A stretch of 64,000 nucleotides of DNA from NCBI GenBank assembly GCA_036387415.1, contig DASVTU010000019.1, positions 310,001 through 374,000 of the forward strand. The letters run 5' to 3'. The notes below the pieces were generated by a model, which saw only the letters and a list, made by a program, of their open reading frames with translations, searched no databases and was not told where the DNA came from. This DNA comes from DASVTU01 sp036387415. GTDB lineage: Bacteria > Acidobacteriota > Blastocatellia > Pyrinomonadales > Pyrinomonadaceae. Below are positions 8,157 to 16,548 of the stretch, piece after piece (the first letter of the stretch is position 1; each line of letters begins with the position of its first letter). The position numbers and the translations under genes are program-made.

Positions 8157-8417
8157 TCAGTGGTTGTCGTTGCTGCCGTCGCTCTCTTTGCGCCGTTTGA
8201 GAGCCACGACGAAGATTGAACAGAAGATGGCGACGGGCGGGACGAGCAGGACGAGGATACCGAAATTGAGCGTCCGCGCCATGTTGCCCGTCTTCGAGAC
8301 AGCCGTCCGGCAGAGCGCGCACTGTGCGACGGTCTCCTGCGGAGAGACGAACAGCAGAACTGCCGTCACCATCGCGGCTGCCATCAAAATCAAGACGTTT
8401 CTTTTCCTGCTTCTCAT
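8157..8417 (-). CDS. Small membrane protein with a CxxC pair, oxidase-cluster accessory
   Basis: 86 residues. The N-terminus MRSRKRNVLILMAAAMVTAV is a signal peptide or membrane anchor. QCALCRTAVSKTGN follows, and a second membrane helix (about 48-72) ends in a charged tail. The exposed CxxC would face the periplasmic side. Its position, directly after ctaF and before the zinc-ribbon protein, suggests a role in oxidase maturation such as copper or thiol handling. That is an inference from context only. I do not recognise a named family. Confidence 0.6.
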   Translation of the reverse strand: MRSRKRNVLILMAAAMVTAVLLFVSPQETVAQCALCRTAVSKTGNMARTLNFGILVLLVPPVAIFCSIFVVALKRRKESDGSNDNH

Positions 8418-8458
8418 CCGGTTGTTTGCGGTTCTCTCCGGCGTCGTAGTTGTATCCG

Positions 8459-9220
8459 TCAGTGGCTCGTCTCGGTCGCCGTCGGTGCTCCTGCGGGTGC
8501 CGTTGCGGTCGCATGAGCGGCGGCTGGCGTGGCGCGTAGTCTTCTCGAACGCATGCTGTCGGGGAAGAAGATAAAGAGGAGGCAGATGCAGACCACCAAA
8601 ATTGGGATGAGCGTCAGCACCAGACTCCTGCGCTCGAAACGCAGGTGCATGAAATAGGCCACAATCAAAGCGGCTTTGATGAGCGACAAGCCCATCAGGA
8701 TAATCAACATGATAACCAGAGACACTTCAAAGTAGGCGAGCAAAACCTCGATGAGCGTCATAAAGAGCAACGCGCCCAACACCGCCAGAAAAAGTTTTGT
8801 GCTGCCCTCGAAGTGAATCGGCCCTTCTTCGATGACGGGCACGTCGCCCGTGTCCGCGAATGGATTCTTGAGCAGACCCTTCTCGTAGGCCGTGAGCGCG
8901 GGATTGACGAGGAAGATACCCGCGAGCATCAGGCTCACGGCTGTCAGAAAGAGACTGTCGATGGTGAGAAAGTTGCCGGACATGGTGAAGTTTGACGCGG
9001 CGAGCGCGAGGAATCCGAGCGCGAGCAGAACGCAGATAACGTTCAAGACTAATTCCGGGTTCATCAGTCGCCGGAGTTTTTCCAGATGCGGATTCGGCGC
9101 TCTGCCGCCGGAAACCCTTCGTTCGTCGTCCGTTCGGGCGATTCCGTGTCGTTCGTCGTATGGCCGCATCGAGCCGGAGATAAGGCGCGACACATCTTCC
9201 TGCGTCTGCTGCTTTTCCAT
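8459..9220 (-). CDS. ctaF: Cytochrome c oxidase subunit IV (CtaF/CoxD type), extended
   Basis: 253 residues, about twice the usual 90-130 of bacterial subunit IV. The first ~50 residues are charged and cytoplasmic. Two membrane helices follow (about 56-74 and 82-105). The conserved subunit IV core comes next: three helices, with LFLAVLGALLFMTLIEVLLA and KAALIVAYFMHLRFE as family motifs. The C-terminal ~30 residues are Ala/Thr/Pro-rich. The protein stabilises the oxidase at the membrane. It lies 31 bases after the second ctaE. Confidence 0.8.
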   Translation of the reverse strand: MEKQQTQEDVSRLISGSMRPYDERHGIARTDDERRVSGGRAPNPHLEKLRRLMNPELVLNVICVLLALGFLALAASNFTMSGNFLTIDSLFLTAVSLMLAGIFLVNPALTAYEKGLLKNPFADTGDVPVIEEGPIHFEGSTKLFLAVLGALLFMTLIEVLLAYFEVSLVIMLIILMGLSLIKAALIVAYFMHLRFERRSLVLTLIPILVVCICLLFIFFPDSMRSRRLRATPAAAHATATAPAGAPTATETSH

Positions 9221-9251
9221 GTCGTCTTGCCTCTCCTGTTGGAGTCTTCGG

Positions 9252-9923
9252 TCAGTGTCCGCCGGTCATGTCCACCGACATCAAATAGATTAACGGAAAC
9301 ACGAACATCCACACCAAATCGACGAAGTGCCAGTAGAGGCCACTGATTTCCACGTCTTCGTGGCGCACGCGGCGCACGCGCAGGGCGATGTAAGCCAGAT
9401 AGAGCACACCCGTCAGGACGTGGAACATGTGTAAGCCCGTAATCGCAAAGAAGGTTGCGCCCATCAGCGGCGGCGAATTCGGCCAACGCACAGCCCATTC
9501 GTGCGCCAGCGAAAACGGTCTCAGCCCTTCGTCAATCAGATGTTTCCATTCAATCAAGTGAAGGACGAGGAAGGTCAGACCGCCGAGTATGGTCAGGCCA
9601 ATCCAACGCCGCGTCGCCTTGTAGTTCTTACGCGCCGACGCGCCGACCGCCATCACCATCGTAAAACTCGACGCCAGCAGGCACAGCGTCATCACGGTGG
9701 AGAAGATAATGCTCGGATAGAATGGAAACGGCGTCGGCCATTGGTCGCTGGAAGCGCGGACGTAGCTATAGCCGATGAGCAAGGCCGAAAAGGTCATCGC
9801 GTCGGAGATGATGAACAGCCACATGCCGAGTTTTTTATGCCCGACGTGATAGGGCAACGCTCCGCCGCCCCACTCGTCTGTGGTTGCAAGATGCTCTCCC
9901 GCGTGCATCGCTTCAGTGCTCAA
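9252..9923 (-). CDS. ctaE: Cytochrome c oxidase subunit III, second copy
   Basis: 223 residues with about seven helices in the CoxC/CtaE pattern: HKKLGMWLFIISDAMTFSAL at the N-terminus, FFAITGLHMFHVLTGVLYL, and the C-terminal YWHFVDLVWMFVFPLIYL. Subunit III associates with subunit I and helps keep proton uptake stable. The start codon lies four bases after the stop of the first ctaE, so the two are translated from one message. Tandem subunit III genes occur in several lineages, where the two encoded proteins may form separate halves or alternative partners. Confidence 0.9.
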   Translation of the reverse strand: MSTEAMHAGEHLATTDEWGGGALPYHVGHKKLGMWLFIISDAMTFSALLIGYSYVRASSDQWPTPFPFYPSIIFSTVMTLCLLASSFTMVMAVGASARKNYKATRRWIGLTILGGLTFLVLHLIEWKHLIDEGLRPFSLAHEWAVRWPNSPPLMGATFFAITGLHMFHVLTGVLYLAYIALRVRRVRHEDVEISGLYWHFVDLVWMFVFPLIYLMSVDMTGGH

Positions 9924-9927
9924 ACTC

Positions 9928-10656
9928 TCACCTCCAAAGGAAAAGGAGTAAGAACAGGTAAATCCAAAGCCCGTCCATGAAATGCCAGTACAACGCGACC
10001 GTATCGGTCAGCGTTTGATACTTGGCGACGGCGGCAGCGCGGTCGCCGTTCGCCCGCGTCAGACGGAACAACAGGTAATTCAAGCCCAAAATCCCGCCTA
10101 AAACGTGCAATCCGTGTAAGCCCGTCAAGACGTAGAAAAAGGAACTGTGTGGGTTGGTCGCTACATAGATGCCTTGCTCGACCAGTTGCCGCCACGCCTG
10201 TATCTGCGAACCGACGAAACCAAGGCCGAGCAGCAAGGCTACAAAAAGCAACGCGCGCAAACCGTCTGCCGCGCCGCGTCGCGCCGCCCTGCGCGCCGCT
10301 TCGATAACCAGACTGCTCGCCACAATCAGCGCCGTGCTCACCCAGATGAAGGGCGGCGCAGCTATCGGACGCCAGTCCGTCGAAATCCCCGCGCGCACAA
10401 TGTAGGCGCTCGTCAGAGCGGTAAACATCATGACGATGGAGGCGAGCGCCACCCACATGCCGATTCGATAACGGTCGCGCATTAAGGCTTCGCGCCGCGC
10501 GTCGTCGTCGCGCCATGAGCGACCATTCGAGCCACCACCTCCGCCGCTCGGTCTACTTCCAGAACCGCCGCCGCGCCAACGTTCGGCGATGCCCGGCGTT
10601 CCCTTGTCGGTTCGCGTTCCGGTTGTTGCGCTAGTGTTTGTGACCGTTACCGCCAT
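9928..10656 (-). CDS. ctaE: Cytochrome c oxidase subunit III, first copy
   Basis: 242 residues. About 55 residues at the N-terminus are Gly/Ser/Arg-rich and probably disordered. The membrane part then starts RYRIGMWVALASIVMMFTAL. It contains FFYVLTGLHGLHVLGGILGL and YWHFMDGLWIYLFLLLFLW, which are the subunit III motifs. Its first 26 bases overlap the end of ctaD. It differs strongly from the neighbouring copy in sequence, so this is an old duplication and not a recent one. Confidence 0.88.
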   Translation of the reverse strand: MAVTVTNTSATTGTRTDKGTPGIAERWRGGGSGSRPSGGGGGSNGRSWRDDDARREALMRDRYRIGMWVALASIVMMFTALTSAYIVRAGISTDWRPIAAPPFIWVSTALIVASSLVIEAARRAARRGAADGLRALLFVALLLGLGFVGSQIQAWRQLVEQGIYVATNPHSSFFYVLTGLHGLHVLGGILGLNYLLFRLTRANGDRAAAVAKYQTLTDTVALYWHFMDGLWIYLFLLLFLWR

Positions 10657-12523
10657 TGCCTGAAACCTCTACTCCCCCGTGTGCTGCCGGAGTGACGTTT
10701 TCGCTCGTCGCATCCGGCGTTGTTTGTAAGACGTAATCCTCCGGCGCACCGGGGACTGAAAACTCGTACGCGCCGCGATAGACGGTCGGCACGTTGCCCG
10801 CGAAATTATCATGCGGCGGCGGCGACGGCACAACCCATTCGAGCGTCGTCGCTTCCCACGGATTCGCGCTTGCCTTCTCGCCTTTGAACATGCTCCAAAA
10901 GAAATTATAGAGGAACAGGAACTGGACGAGCGCCGTCACAATCGCGGCAATCGTGACGAACATGACGAGCGGGTCGAGCGAACGCAGGAATTCGTATTCC
11001 GTAAACGCCGCGTAACGTCTCGGCATCCCGACGATGCCCATGATATGCATCGGGATAAAGATAGCGTAGACGCCGATAAACGTCGGCCAGAAATGAATCT
11101 TGCCAAGCGTCTCGTTCATCATGCGCCCGAACATCTTGGGAAACCAGAAGTAGGTTCCGGCAAACATTCCGAAAATCGCCGCCACGCCCATCACCAGATG
11201 AAAATGTCCGAGCACGAAATAGGTATCGTGCATCGAGAGGTCGAGCGTCGATTGTCCGAGCACCAACCCCGTGATGCCGCCCGCCACAAAGAGCGACACG
11301 AAACCGATGGCAAACAGCATCGGCGTCGTGAATCTTATCTGCGAACCCCAGAGCGTGCCGAGCCAGTTAAAAGTCTTAATCGCGGACGGCACGCCGATGG
11401 AGAGCGTCAGGATAGAGAAAGCCATGCCCGTGTAGGGACTCATGCCGCTAATGAACATGTGATGTCCCCAGACGAAGAAACCGAGCAGACCGATGGCGAA
11501 CATGGCGAAGACCATCGCGCGATAACCGAAGACGGGTTTGCGTGCGAAGGTCGAGAGAATGTGCGAGGTCGCGCCCATGCCCGGCAAGATGGCGATGTAG
11601 ACTTCCGGGTGTCCGAAGAACCAGAAAAGATGCTGCCAGAGAATCGGCGAACCGCCGTTGTGTGGCAACACCGTCTCGCCGTTACTCAAGCCGCCGGGGA
11701 CGAAGAAACTGGTGCCCGCCGTGCGGTCGAGCAAGAGGAGCACGCCCGCCGCGAGCAGCACCGGAAAGGCGAGGAGCGCGAGCACGGCGGTCGTAAACCA
11801 CGCCCAACACGTCAGAGGCATACGCATCAGCGTCATGCCACGCGCACGCAGGTTCAAGAGCGTGACGATGAAGTTGAGCGCGCCCAGAAGCGACGCGATG
11901 CAGAAAATGGCGATGCTGATAATCCACAGATTCATCCCCATGCCCATACCGGGGACGTTCAATTTATCGCCGATGGCGCTCAGGGTCGGGTAGCCAGTCC
12001 AACCGCCCGTCGGGCCGATGACCGTGCTGCCGGAGACGAAAATCGCGGCCACCAGTACCGCCAACGCGACAAACGTCACCCAGAACGAAAGCATGTTGAG
12101 ATTCGGGAAGGCCATGTCTTCCGCGCCGATTTGAATCGGCAAAAAGTAGTTGCCGAAACCGCCCTGCGGCGCGGTCGTCAAGACGTAGAAGACCATCATG
12201 GTGCCGTGCATCGTCACCAGCGAGAGATAAAATTCCGGCGTCATCACGCCGCCCGGCGCGCCTTCGGGAAAGAGTGTCGCCAGTATCGGCCACTTGGTTC
12301 CCGGCCACGTCAGGTTCATACGCATCAGCACCGACATAATCATGCCGATGAAGACCGAAAAGAGCGCGAGCAGGAGATACTGAATCCCAATCACTTTATG
12401 GTCGATGCTGAAGATGTACTTGCGTATAAAACTTGTCGGCGGCCCGTGATGCCCGTGCGCCACTGCGGCGTGGTGCGTCTCGACCACATCACGACCGTCG
12501 TCGTGGATTGCTGCTTCTGCCAT
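10631..12523 (-). CDS. ctaD: Cytochrome c oxidase subunit I (aa3 type)
   Basis: 630 residues with about twelve membrane helices. Landmarks are FIRKYIFSIDHKVIGIQYL at the first helix, MHGTMMVFY with a heme a ligand, the CuB/D-channel motif HLFWFFGHPEVYIAILPGMG, and HDTYFVLGHFHLVMG, which contains the heme a3 and heme a histidines. This makes it the catalytic A-type subunit, reducing oxygen and pumping protons. The C-terminal ~70 residues are a soluble His/Gly-ended tail overlapping ctaE. It lies between ctaC and ctaE in the classic order. Confidence 0.97.
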   Translation of the reverse strand: MAEAAIHDDGRDVVETHHAAVAHGHHGPPTSFIRKYIFSIDHKVIGIQYLLLALFSVFIGMIMSVLMRMNLTWPGTKWPILATLFPEGAPGGVMTPEFYLSLVTMHGTMMVFYVLTTAPQGGFGNYFLPIQIGAEDMAFPNLNMLSFWVTFVALAVLVAAIFVSGSTVIGPTGGWTGYPTLSAIGDKLNVPGMGMGMNLWIISIAIFCIASLLGALNFIVTLLNLRARGMTLMRMPLTCWAWFTTAVLALLAFPVLLAAGVLLLLDRTAGTSFFVPGGLSNGETVLPHNGGSPILWQHLFWFFGHPEVYIAILPGMGATSHILSTFARKPVFGYRAMVFAMFAIGLLGFFVWGHHMFISGMSPYTGMAFSILTLSIGVPSAIKTFNWLGTLWGSQIRFTTPMLFAIGFVSLFVAGGITGLVLGQSTLDLSMHDTYFVLGHFHLVMGVAAIFGMFAGTYFWFPKMFGRMMNETLGKIHFWPTFIGVYAIFIPMHIMGIVGMPRRYAAFTEYEFLRSLDPLVMFVTIAAIVTALVQFLFLYNFFWSMFKGEKASANPWEATTLEWVVPSPPPHDNFAGNVPTVYRGAYEFSVPGAPEDYVLQTTPDATSENVTPAAHGGVEVSGNGGNGHKH

Positions 12524-12568
12524 CCTCTTTTATCTCCTCTCGGCAAGAACGAGGTCGCGCTATCTACC

Positions 12569-13414
12569 TTAACGGCGCGCCAGAGGGTACTTGGTGAATA
12601 ATTCCGTCACGCGTTTCTGAAACTGTGCCTGTGACATGGCCGTCAACTCTCGATACTCCGGCTCCGGCAGCACAAGCAGAAAACTTCTCATCTTGTAATG
12701 AAGCTGGCCGCACAGTTCGGCGCAGGCAATCTCGTAGCGACCGACCTGCTGCGGCGTAAAGTGAACCTTGATGTCGAGTCCGGGCACGGCGTCCTGTTTG
12801 AATCTCAGTTCAGGAACCCAGAAGCTATGCGTCACGTCGCGCGCGCGCAGGGTGAGTTCGACGGGTCGGTTGACCTGTGTCACCAGACTACCGACGACTG
12901 AATCGTCTGTGCTCGCCGCGTCGGCTTCGTCGAGGCCGATGAAGTTGAGCGATGAATCGTTAATCTTGGCAGGGTCGGTGCGTCCAAATTTTCCGTCCGC
13001 GCCCGGATAATGAAAATTCCATTGAAACTGCTGAGCGACGACTTGCACTTGCGCCGAACCAGCGGGCGCGGGACGGAAATGGAGTTGCGCCCAGACGCGC
13101 TGCCCCGCAATCCCTAGCCCGATAAAGATAATCGCCGTGATGACCGTCCAGAGGGCTTCGAGTTTGTTGTTGCCGTGCGAATAGACGGCGCGTTCGCCCG
13201 TGCGTCGTGCGCTGTAGCGCCAGACGGCGTAGCCGAGTCCGATTTGCGCGGCGGTGAAAGCGAGACCGACGACGATGATGGTGATGAGAAACTGTCGGTC
13301 GTAAGCCGGGCCGTGCTCGGAGATAGAGGGCGGAAACCACCAACTCCCGTTGGTAAACAGAAGCACCGACGCCAGCGTTATGAGCCAGATGAGCACACCG
13401 AGCGCACGCCCCAT
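12569..13414 (-). CDS. ctaC: Cytochrome c oxidase subunit II
   Basis: 281 residues with a signal/anchor, a second membrane helix (residues ~40-65) and a third hydrophobic segment near 92-108. The periplasmic cupredoxin domain follows. The CuA site CAELCGQLHYKM supplies two Cys, His and Met, and an upstream His lies in VTHSFWVPEL. No heme-binding CxxCH follows, so this is an aa3-type and not a caa3-type subunit II. Electrons must come from a separate carrier such as the adjacent multiheme cytochrome or cupredoxin. Confidence 0.95.
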   Translation of the reverse strand: MGRALGVLIWLITLASVLLFTNGSWWFPPSISEHGPAYDRQFLITIIVVGLAFTAAQIGLGYAVWRYSARRTGERAVYSHGNNKLEALWTVITAIIFIGLGIAGQRVWAQLHFRPAPAGSAQVQVVAQQFQWNFHYPGADGKFGRTDPAKINDSSLNFIGLDEADAASTDDSVVGSLVTQVNRPVELTLRARDVTHSFWVPELRFKQDAVPGLDIKVHFTPQQVGRYEIACAELCGQLHYKMRSFLLVLPEPEYRELTAMSQAQFQKRVTELFTKYPLARR

Positions 13415-13431
13415 TTGTGACAGCCTCCAGA

Positions 13432-14514
13432 TTAAGGATTTTTGATTGGCGACCCTTGAACGGCGATTCTCGAAGCGGTTAGTTGTCTGCTTCCTTCAAT
13501 CGAAAATCGCCAGTAGTTATTCATCACCATCAAACCGAACAGCACAGGCAAGTACAACACGGACGCCAGCAAGAGACGGCGCGCATTCTGACGCGTCGTG
13601 GATAGCGCGGCGATGATGCTGCTGGCGAGAAACATCAGTCCCAGTACGAACGCGCCGTAGAAATAGACTTCGCCGGACGTTCCGAGCGCCGCCGGAAACA
13701 GGCTGACCGGAACGAGCAGCAGCGTCCAGATGACGATTTGTTGTCCGGTCATGCGTCCTTCGGGTTCGACCACTGGCAGCATCAATATCCCCGCACGCGC
13801 GTAGTCTTCGCGGTACATCCACGCGATGGCGAGGAAGTGTGGAAACTGCCAGAGAAACAGAATCGCAAACAGCACCCACGCTTCGACGCCGAGATGATTC
13901 GCCGCCGCCGCCCAACCAAGCAGAGGCGGCATCGCACCCGGAAAAGCCCCGACCACCGTCGATAGAGAGGTGCGCGTTTTCAGTGGCGTGTAGCAGCCGA
14001 GATAACCGACCACCACCGCGAATCCGATGACCGCCGATAGTGGATTGACGAGCACAGCCAGATAAATCTCCGCCGCTACTGTCAGCATCACGCCGAACGC
14101 GAAAGCATGCGCGGGCGCGAGTTTGCCCGACGGCAGAGGGCGCATGGCCGTGCGGCGCATCAGTCGGTCGAGGTCGCGCTCCATGTATTGATTCAACGTG
14201 GCGATGCCCGACGACAGAATCGCCACGCCCAACATCGCGTGAAACATCAAGACGTAATCGAGGCTGCCTTCCGAGCCGAGGAAAAATCCGGCGGCGGCGG
14301 TCAACACAATCAGGAAAGTGATGCGCGGCTTGGTCAACTCGACAAAGGCCGACAGCTTTTCGCGCGTCGTCAACCCCTGCCGCAACTCGACCTGCGGCAC
14401 ATCACTCCGTTGAAGTTCGATGGCAATACTTTTCATGTAAGAATCTGGTTCCCTGCCCGCCGCCGCGCCTGTTTCGTCCGGCGACTTGACGACGACAAAG
14501 CACTTGTCGTTCAT
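13432..14514 (-). CDS. ctaB: Heme o synthase (protoheme IX farnesyltransferase)
   Basis: 360 residues from the ATG at 14514, eight bases after the ctaA stop. The UbiA-superfamily motifs are clear: NQYMERDLDRLMRRTAMRPL in the first Asp-rich loop and YREDYARAGILMLP in the second, within about nine helices. The enzyme adds a farnesyl group to heme b to make heme o for the oxidase. A start at 14436 (MKSIAIEL) would also fit the family, because the first 26 residues are variable. Confidence 0.95.
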   Translation of the reverse strand: MNDKCFVVVKSPDETGAAAGREPDSYMKSIAIELQRSDVPQVELRQGLTTREKLSAFVELTKPRITFLIVLTAAAGFFLGSEGSLDYVLMFHAMLGVAILSSGIATLNQYMERDLDRLMRRTAMRPLPSGKLAPAHAFAFGVMLTVAAEIYLAVLVNPLSAVIGFAVVVGYLGCYTPLKTRTSLSTVVGAFPGAMPPLLGWAAAANHLGVEAWVLFAILFLWQFPHFLAIAWMYREDYARAGILMLPVVEPEGRMTGQQIVIWTLLLVPVSLFPAALGTSGEVYFYGAFVLGLMFLASSIIAALSTTRQNARRLLLASVLYLPVLFGLMVMNNYWRFSIEGSRQLTASRIAVQGSPIKNP

Positions 14515-14521
14515 GCCGCCG

Positions 14522-15454
14522 TTATCCCGCGACCTTGACCTTGAGACTGTCCGCGCGTGCAAACGACGGCTGTATTCTCGTCAACACGCGAAACGCGCGT
14601 AGCGTCAGAAGGAGCGTCGTGGCAAGCACCAGAGCGCCCGTCGCGACGTGTGCCACCGTGACGCCGACCATCGGATGAAGCGGCTGCGGGTCGTCCGGCG
14701 AAACGGTGCGCGTCAGATAGGCCGCGAGTCCGAGAAAGAGTTGAAGCACCAGCAACGTCGCCGCAATCTTGGCCGGACGCGACAAGTACGGCACGTCTGC
14801 GTGTCGGCGTAGCATCGTGAATAGTGCGCTTCCCAAGACCAATGTCACGGCGGCAGCACCAGCGATGTGTGCGATGAGCAGTTCCGTCGGCAGATGTTGA
14901 TCCCAACTGGCCGAATGGCGAAGCGTTGCGCCGAGCACCAGTTGCACGACGATGGCGATGGTGGCCGCGCCGCACCAGACGGGCAGAGACATTCCCTTCC
15001 CATCCTCCACGCGCTCGCGCGTCTGTCGCCACTCCGGCGCGGTAAAGATGGCGATGCTTACCGTCAAACAGAAAAAAATCTGCGCGAGCGTAGCATGAGC
15101 GGTCGAGACGGCGAGCGGAAGTTGGAGCAGCACGGTCGCGCCGCCGAGGAGTCCTTGCGTGATGACGACGCCGAGCGCCACGAGGCCGAGACGCCGTACC
15201 CAACGACGCGGCTCGCTCCGCCAGAGATAGATGTTGAGCGCGATGACCAGCAAGCCGACCGTCGAAGCGATTAAGCGATGGCCGTGCTCGTAAAAGAGAT
15301 TGCCGACCATCGGCGGGAAAAATTGTCCGTAAGAGAGCGGCCAGTCGGGCGCGGCCAAGCCCGCGCCGTTGCTCGTCACAAGTGCGCCAGCGAGAATCAG
15401 TATGAACGTGGCAAAAGTAACGAGTAACGCGAAACGATGAAGACCCTTGTTCAT
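14522..15454 (-). CDS. ctaA: Heme A synthase (CtaA/COX15)
   Basis: 310 residues with about eight helices in two similar halves. The conserved histidines appear in YEHGHRLIASTVG, in STAHATLAQ, and in the second half in LIAHIAGA and VAHVATGAL. The protein hydroxylates the methyl group of heme o to form heme a. It is followed eight bases later by ctaB, matching the pathway order in reverse. The upstream side holds a 7-bp word repeat and then the cupredoxin gene. Confidence 0.95.
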   Translation of the reverse strand: MNKGLHRFALLVTFATFILILAGALVTSNGAGLAAPDWPLSYGQFFPPMVGNLFYEHGHRLIASTVGLLVIALNIYLWRSEPRRWVRRLGLVALGVVITQGLLGGATVLLQLPLAVSTAHATLAQIFFCLTVSIAIFTAPEWRQTRERVEDGKGMSLPVWCGAATIAIVVQLVLGATLRHSASWDQHLPTELLIAHIAGAAAVTLVLGSALFTMLRRHADVPYLSRPAKIAATLLVLQLFLGLAAYLTRTVSPDDPQPLHPMVGVTVAHVATGALVLATTLLLTLRAFRVLTRIQPSFARADSLKVKVAG

Positions 15455-15473
15455 AATGTTGTTCAGACAATGA

Positions 15474-15595
15474 ACGACAGACGATGGACGATGAAATGCG
15501 GCTGGCTTATCGACGTTGAATCTGTCAGGCCATGCATTGACCGCGATAAAGAAAGGTTTTTATCGTCCATCATCCATCGTCCGTCGTCTCTTTTA
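15474..15595. repeat. Inverted heptad-word repeat (GACGATG family)
   Basis: Left arm at 15474-15496 carries GACGATG words. Right arm at 15557-15592 carries CGTCCAT CATCCAT CGTCCGT. The arms match in inverse orientation at about 18 of 20 positions, with a ~60-base spacer. The right arm runs into the stop codon of the cupredoxin gene. Confidence 0.75.
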
Positions 15596-16498
15596 GTGCT
15601 GCCCTAACATCGGCAGTTCGAGCGCGGGCATCAACTGTAGCGTTCCGCCCGAAAGCGTGTTGGAAGCGGTGGTCGCGGCAAAGGAGAAGTCTTGCGTCTT
15701 GGTCTCTTTTTGTCCGATGGTGACGCTCGCCTGTTGCTGTTTGTCGCCGTACCTCTCATGCCATGCGACTAGTGTGTAAGTGCCGGGCGGCAAGCCTTTG
15801 ATTTCAAACTTACCGTCTTCACCGCTGACGCCGAAGAACGGATGTTTGAGCACGCCGATGTAAGACTTCATCCACGGATGCTGGTTGCATTTGACGGGGA
15901 TGAGCGTCTCGGCGCGGTTAAATGCTTGCTCAATCGGCGCGGCTGCGGGCGGCTGCGACTTGTTGAATTTGGGATTGCTGTTGGCCTGCACGTTGACGTT
16001 GTGCGCCGTCTGGTCGCTGTTGGTGACGCTCAGCTTTTGTCCGGTCTGGATGCCGAGGACGTGCGGCACGTAGTGGCAACCCTTCTGGTCGAGGACGGCA
16101 GGTTGTGCGGGCGGGTCGAAGGCGAGCGCCGTGATGTTTTTCCCGTCGGCGGTCTTGCCGTCTTTGACGTAGACGAAAACGTTTTGCAACTTACCGTCTT
16201 TGACAACGAGGTCTTCGGCGAGGGCGTTTGGATTGCTTGACGAGCAGACAGGGTCTTGATCCATGCTGATGGACTTCGGCGCAGGAGCCGTGCCCGCGAA
16301 AGCAATAGTGCCCGTGACGCTGCCTTCGTTGCCCGTCGGCGCGTACTTCACTCCGGCGGTTTCGGTCGCTCCCGCCGCGTCCTCTTCCGCGATGTCTTCT
16401 TCGTCGTCATCGCCGCCACCGCAGGCGGCGGAAAATGTCATGAGACTAAGCGCGAGCAAAAGTGCTGCGAGCATACGCGCGCTTTTTAATGGAAACAT
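15593..16498 (-). CDS. Cupredoxin-like lipoprotein with a carboxypeptidase-regulatory-like domain
   Basis: 301 residues with a strong GGAGGAG site. The signal ends in SAACGGGDDDEED, a lipobox Cys followed by an acidic linker. Residues ~55-235 hold a blue-copper-like fold: TAHNVNVQA provides one His, and CNQHPWM supplies Cys, His and Met in type-1 copper order. A second small beta domain with GLPPGTYTLVAWHERYG resembles the carboxypeptidase regulatory fold. Placed between the bc-type complex and the oxidase heme genes, it is a candidate periplasmic electron carrier, but copper binding is inferred from sequence only. Confidence 0.75.
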   Translation of the reverse strand: MFPLKSARMLAALLLALSLMTFSAACGGGDDDEEDIAEEDAAGATETAGVKYAPTGNEGSVTGTIAFAGTAPAPKSISMDQDPVCSSSNPNALAEDLVVKDGKLQNVFVYVKDGKTADGKNITALAFDPPAQPAVLDQKGCHYVPHVLGIQTGQKLSVTNSDQTAHNVNVQANSNPKFNKSQPPAAAPIEQAFNRAETLIPVKCNQHPWMKSYIGVLKHPFFGVSGEDGKFEIKGLPPGTYTLVAWHERYGDKQQQASVTIGQKETKTQDFSFAATTASNTLSGGTLQLMPALELPMLGQH

Positions 16499-16548
16499 AT
16501 TTCTCCTCCACAAGATGAAACTTATAACCCTTATGATACGCGGAAAAC

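Noticed and set aside
10811..12601. A 596-codon open frame on the plus strand, opposite ctaD
   Set aside because: It lies fully antisense to the well-supported oxidase subunit I gene. Its product is a low-complexity Arg/His/Glu-rich chain without any motif. Such shadows are expected in GC-rich genes with strong codon bias.
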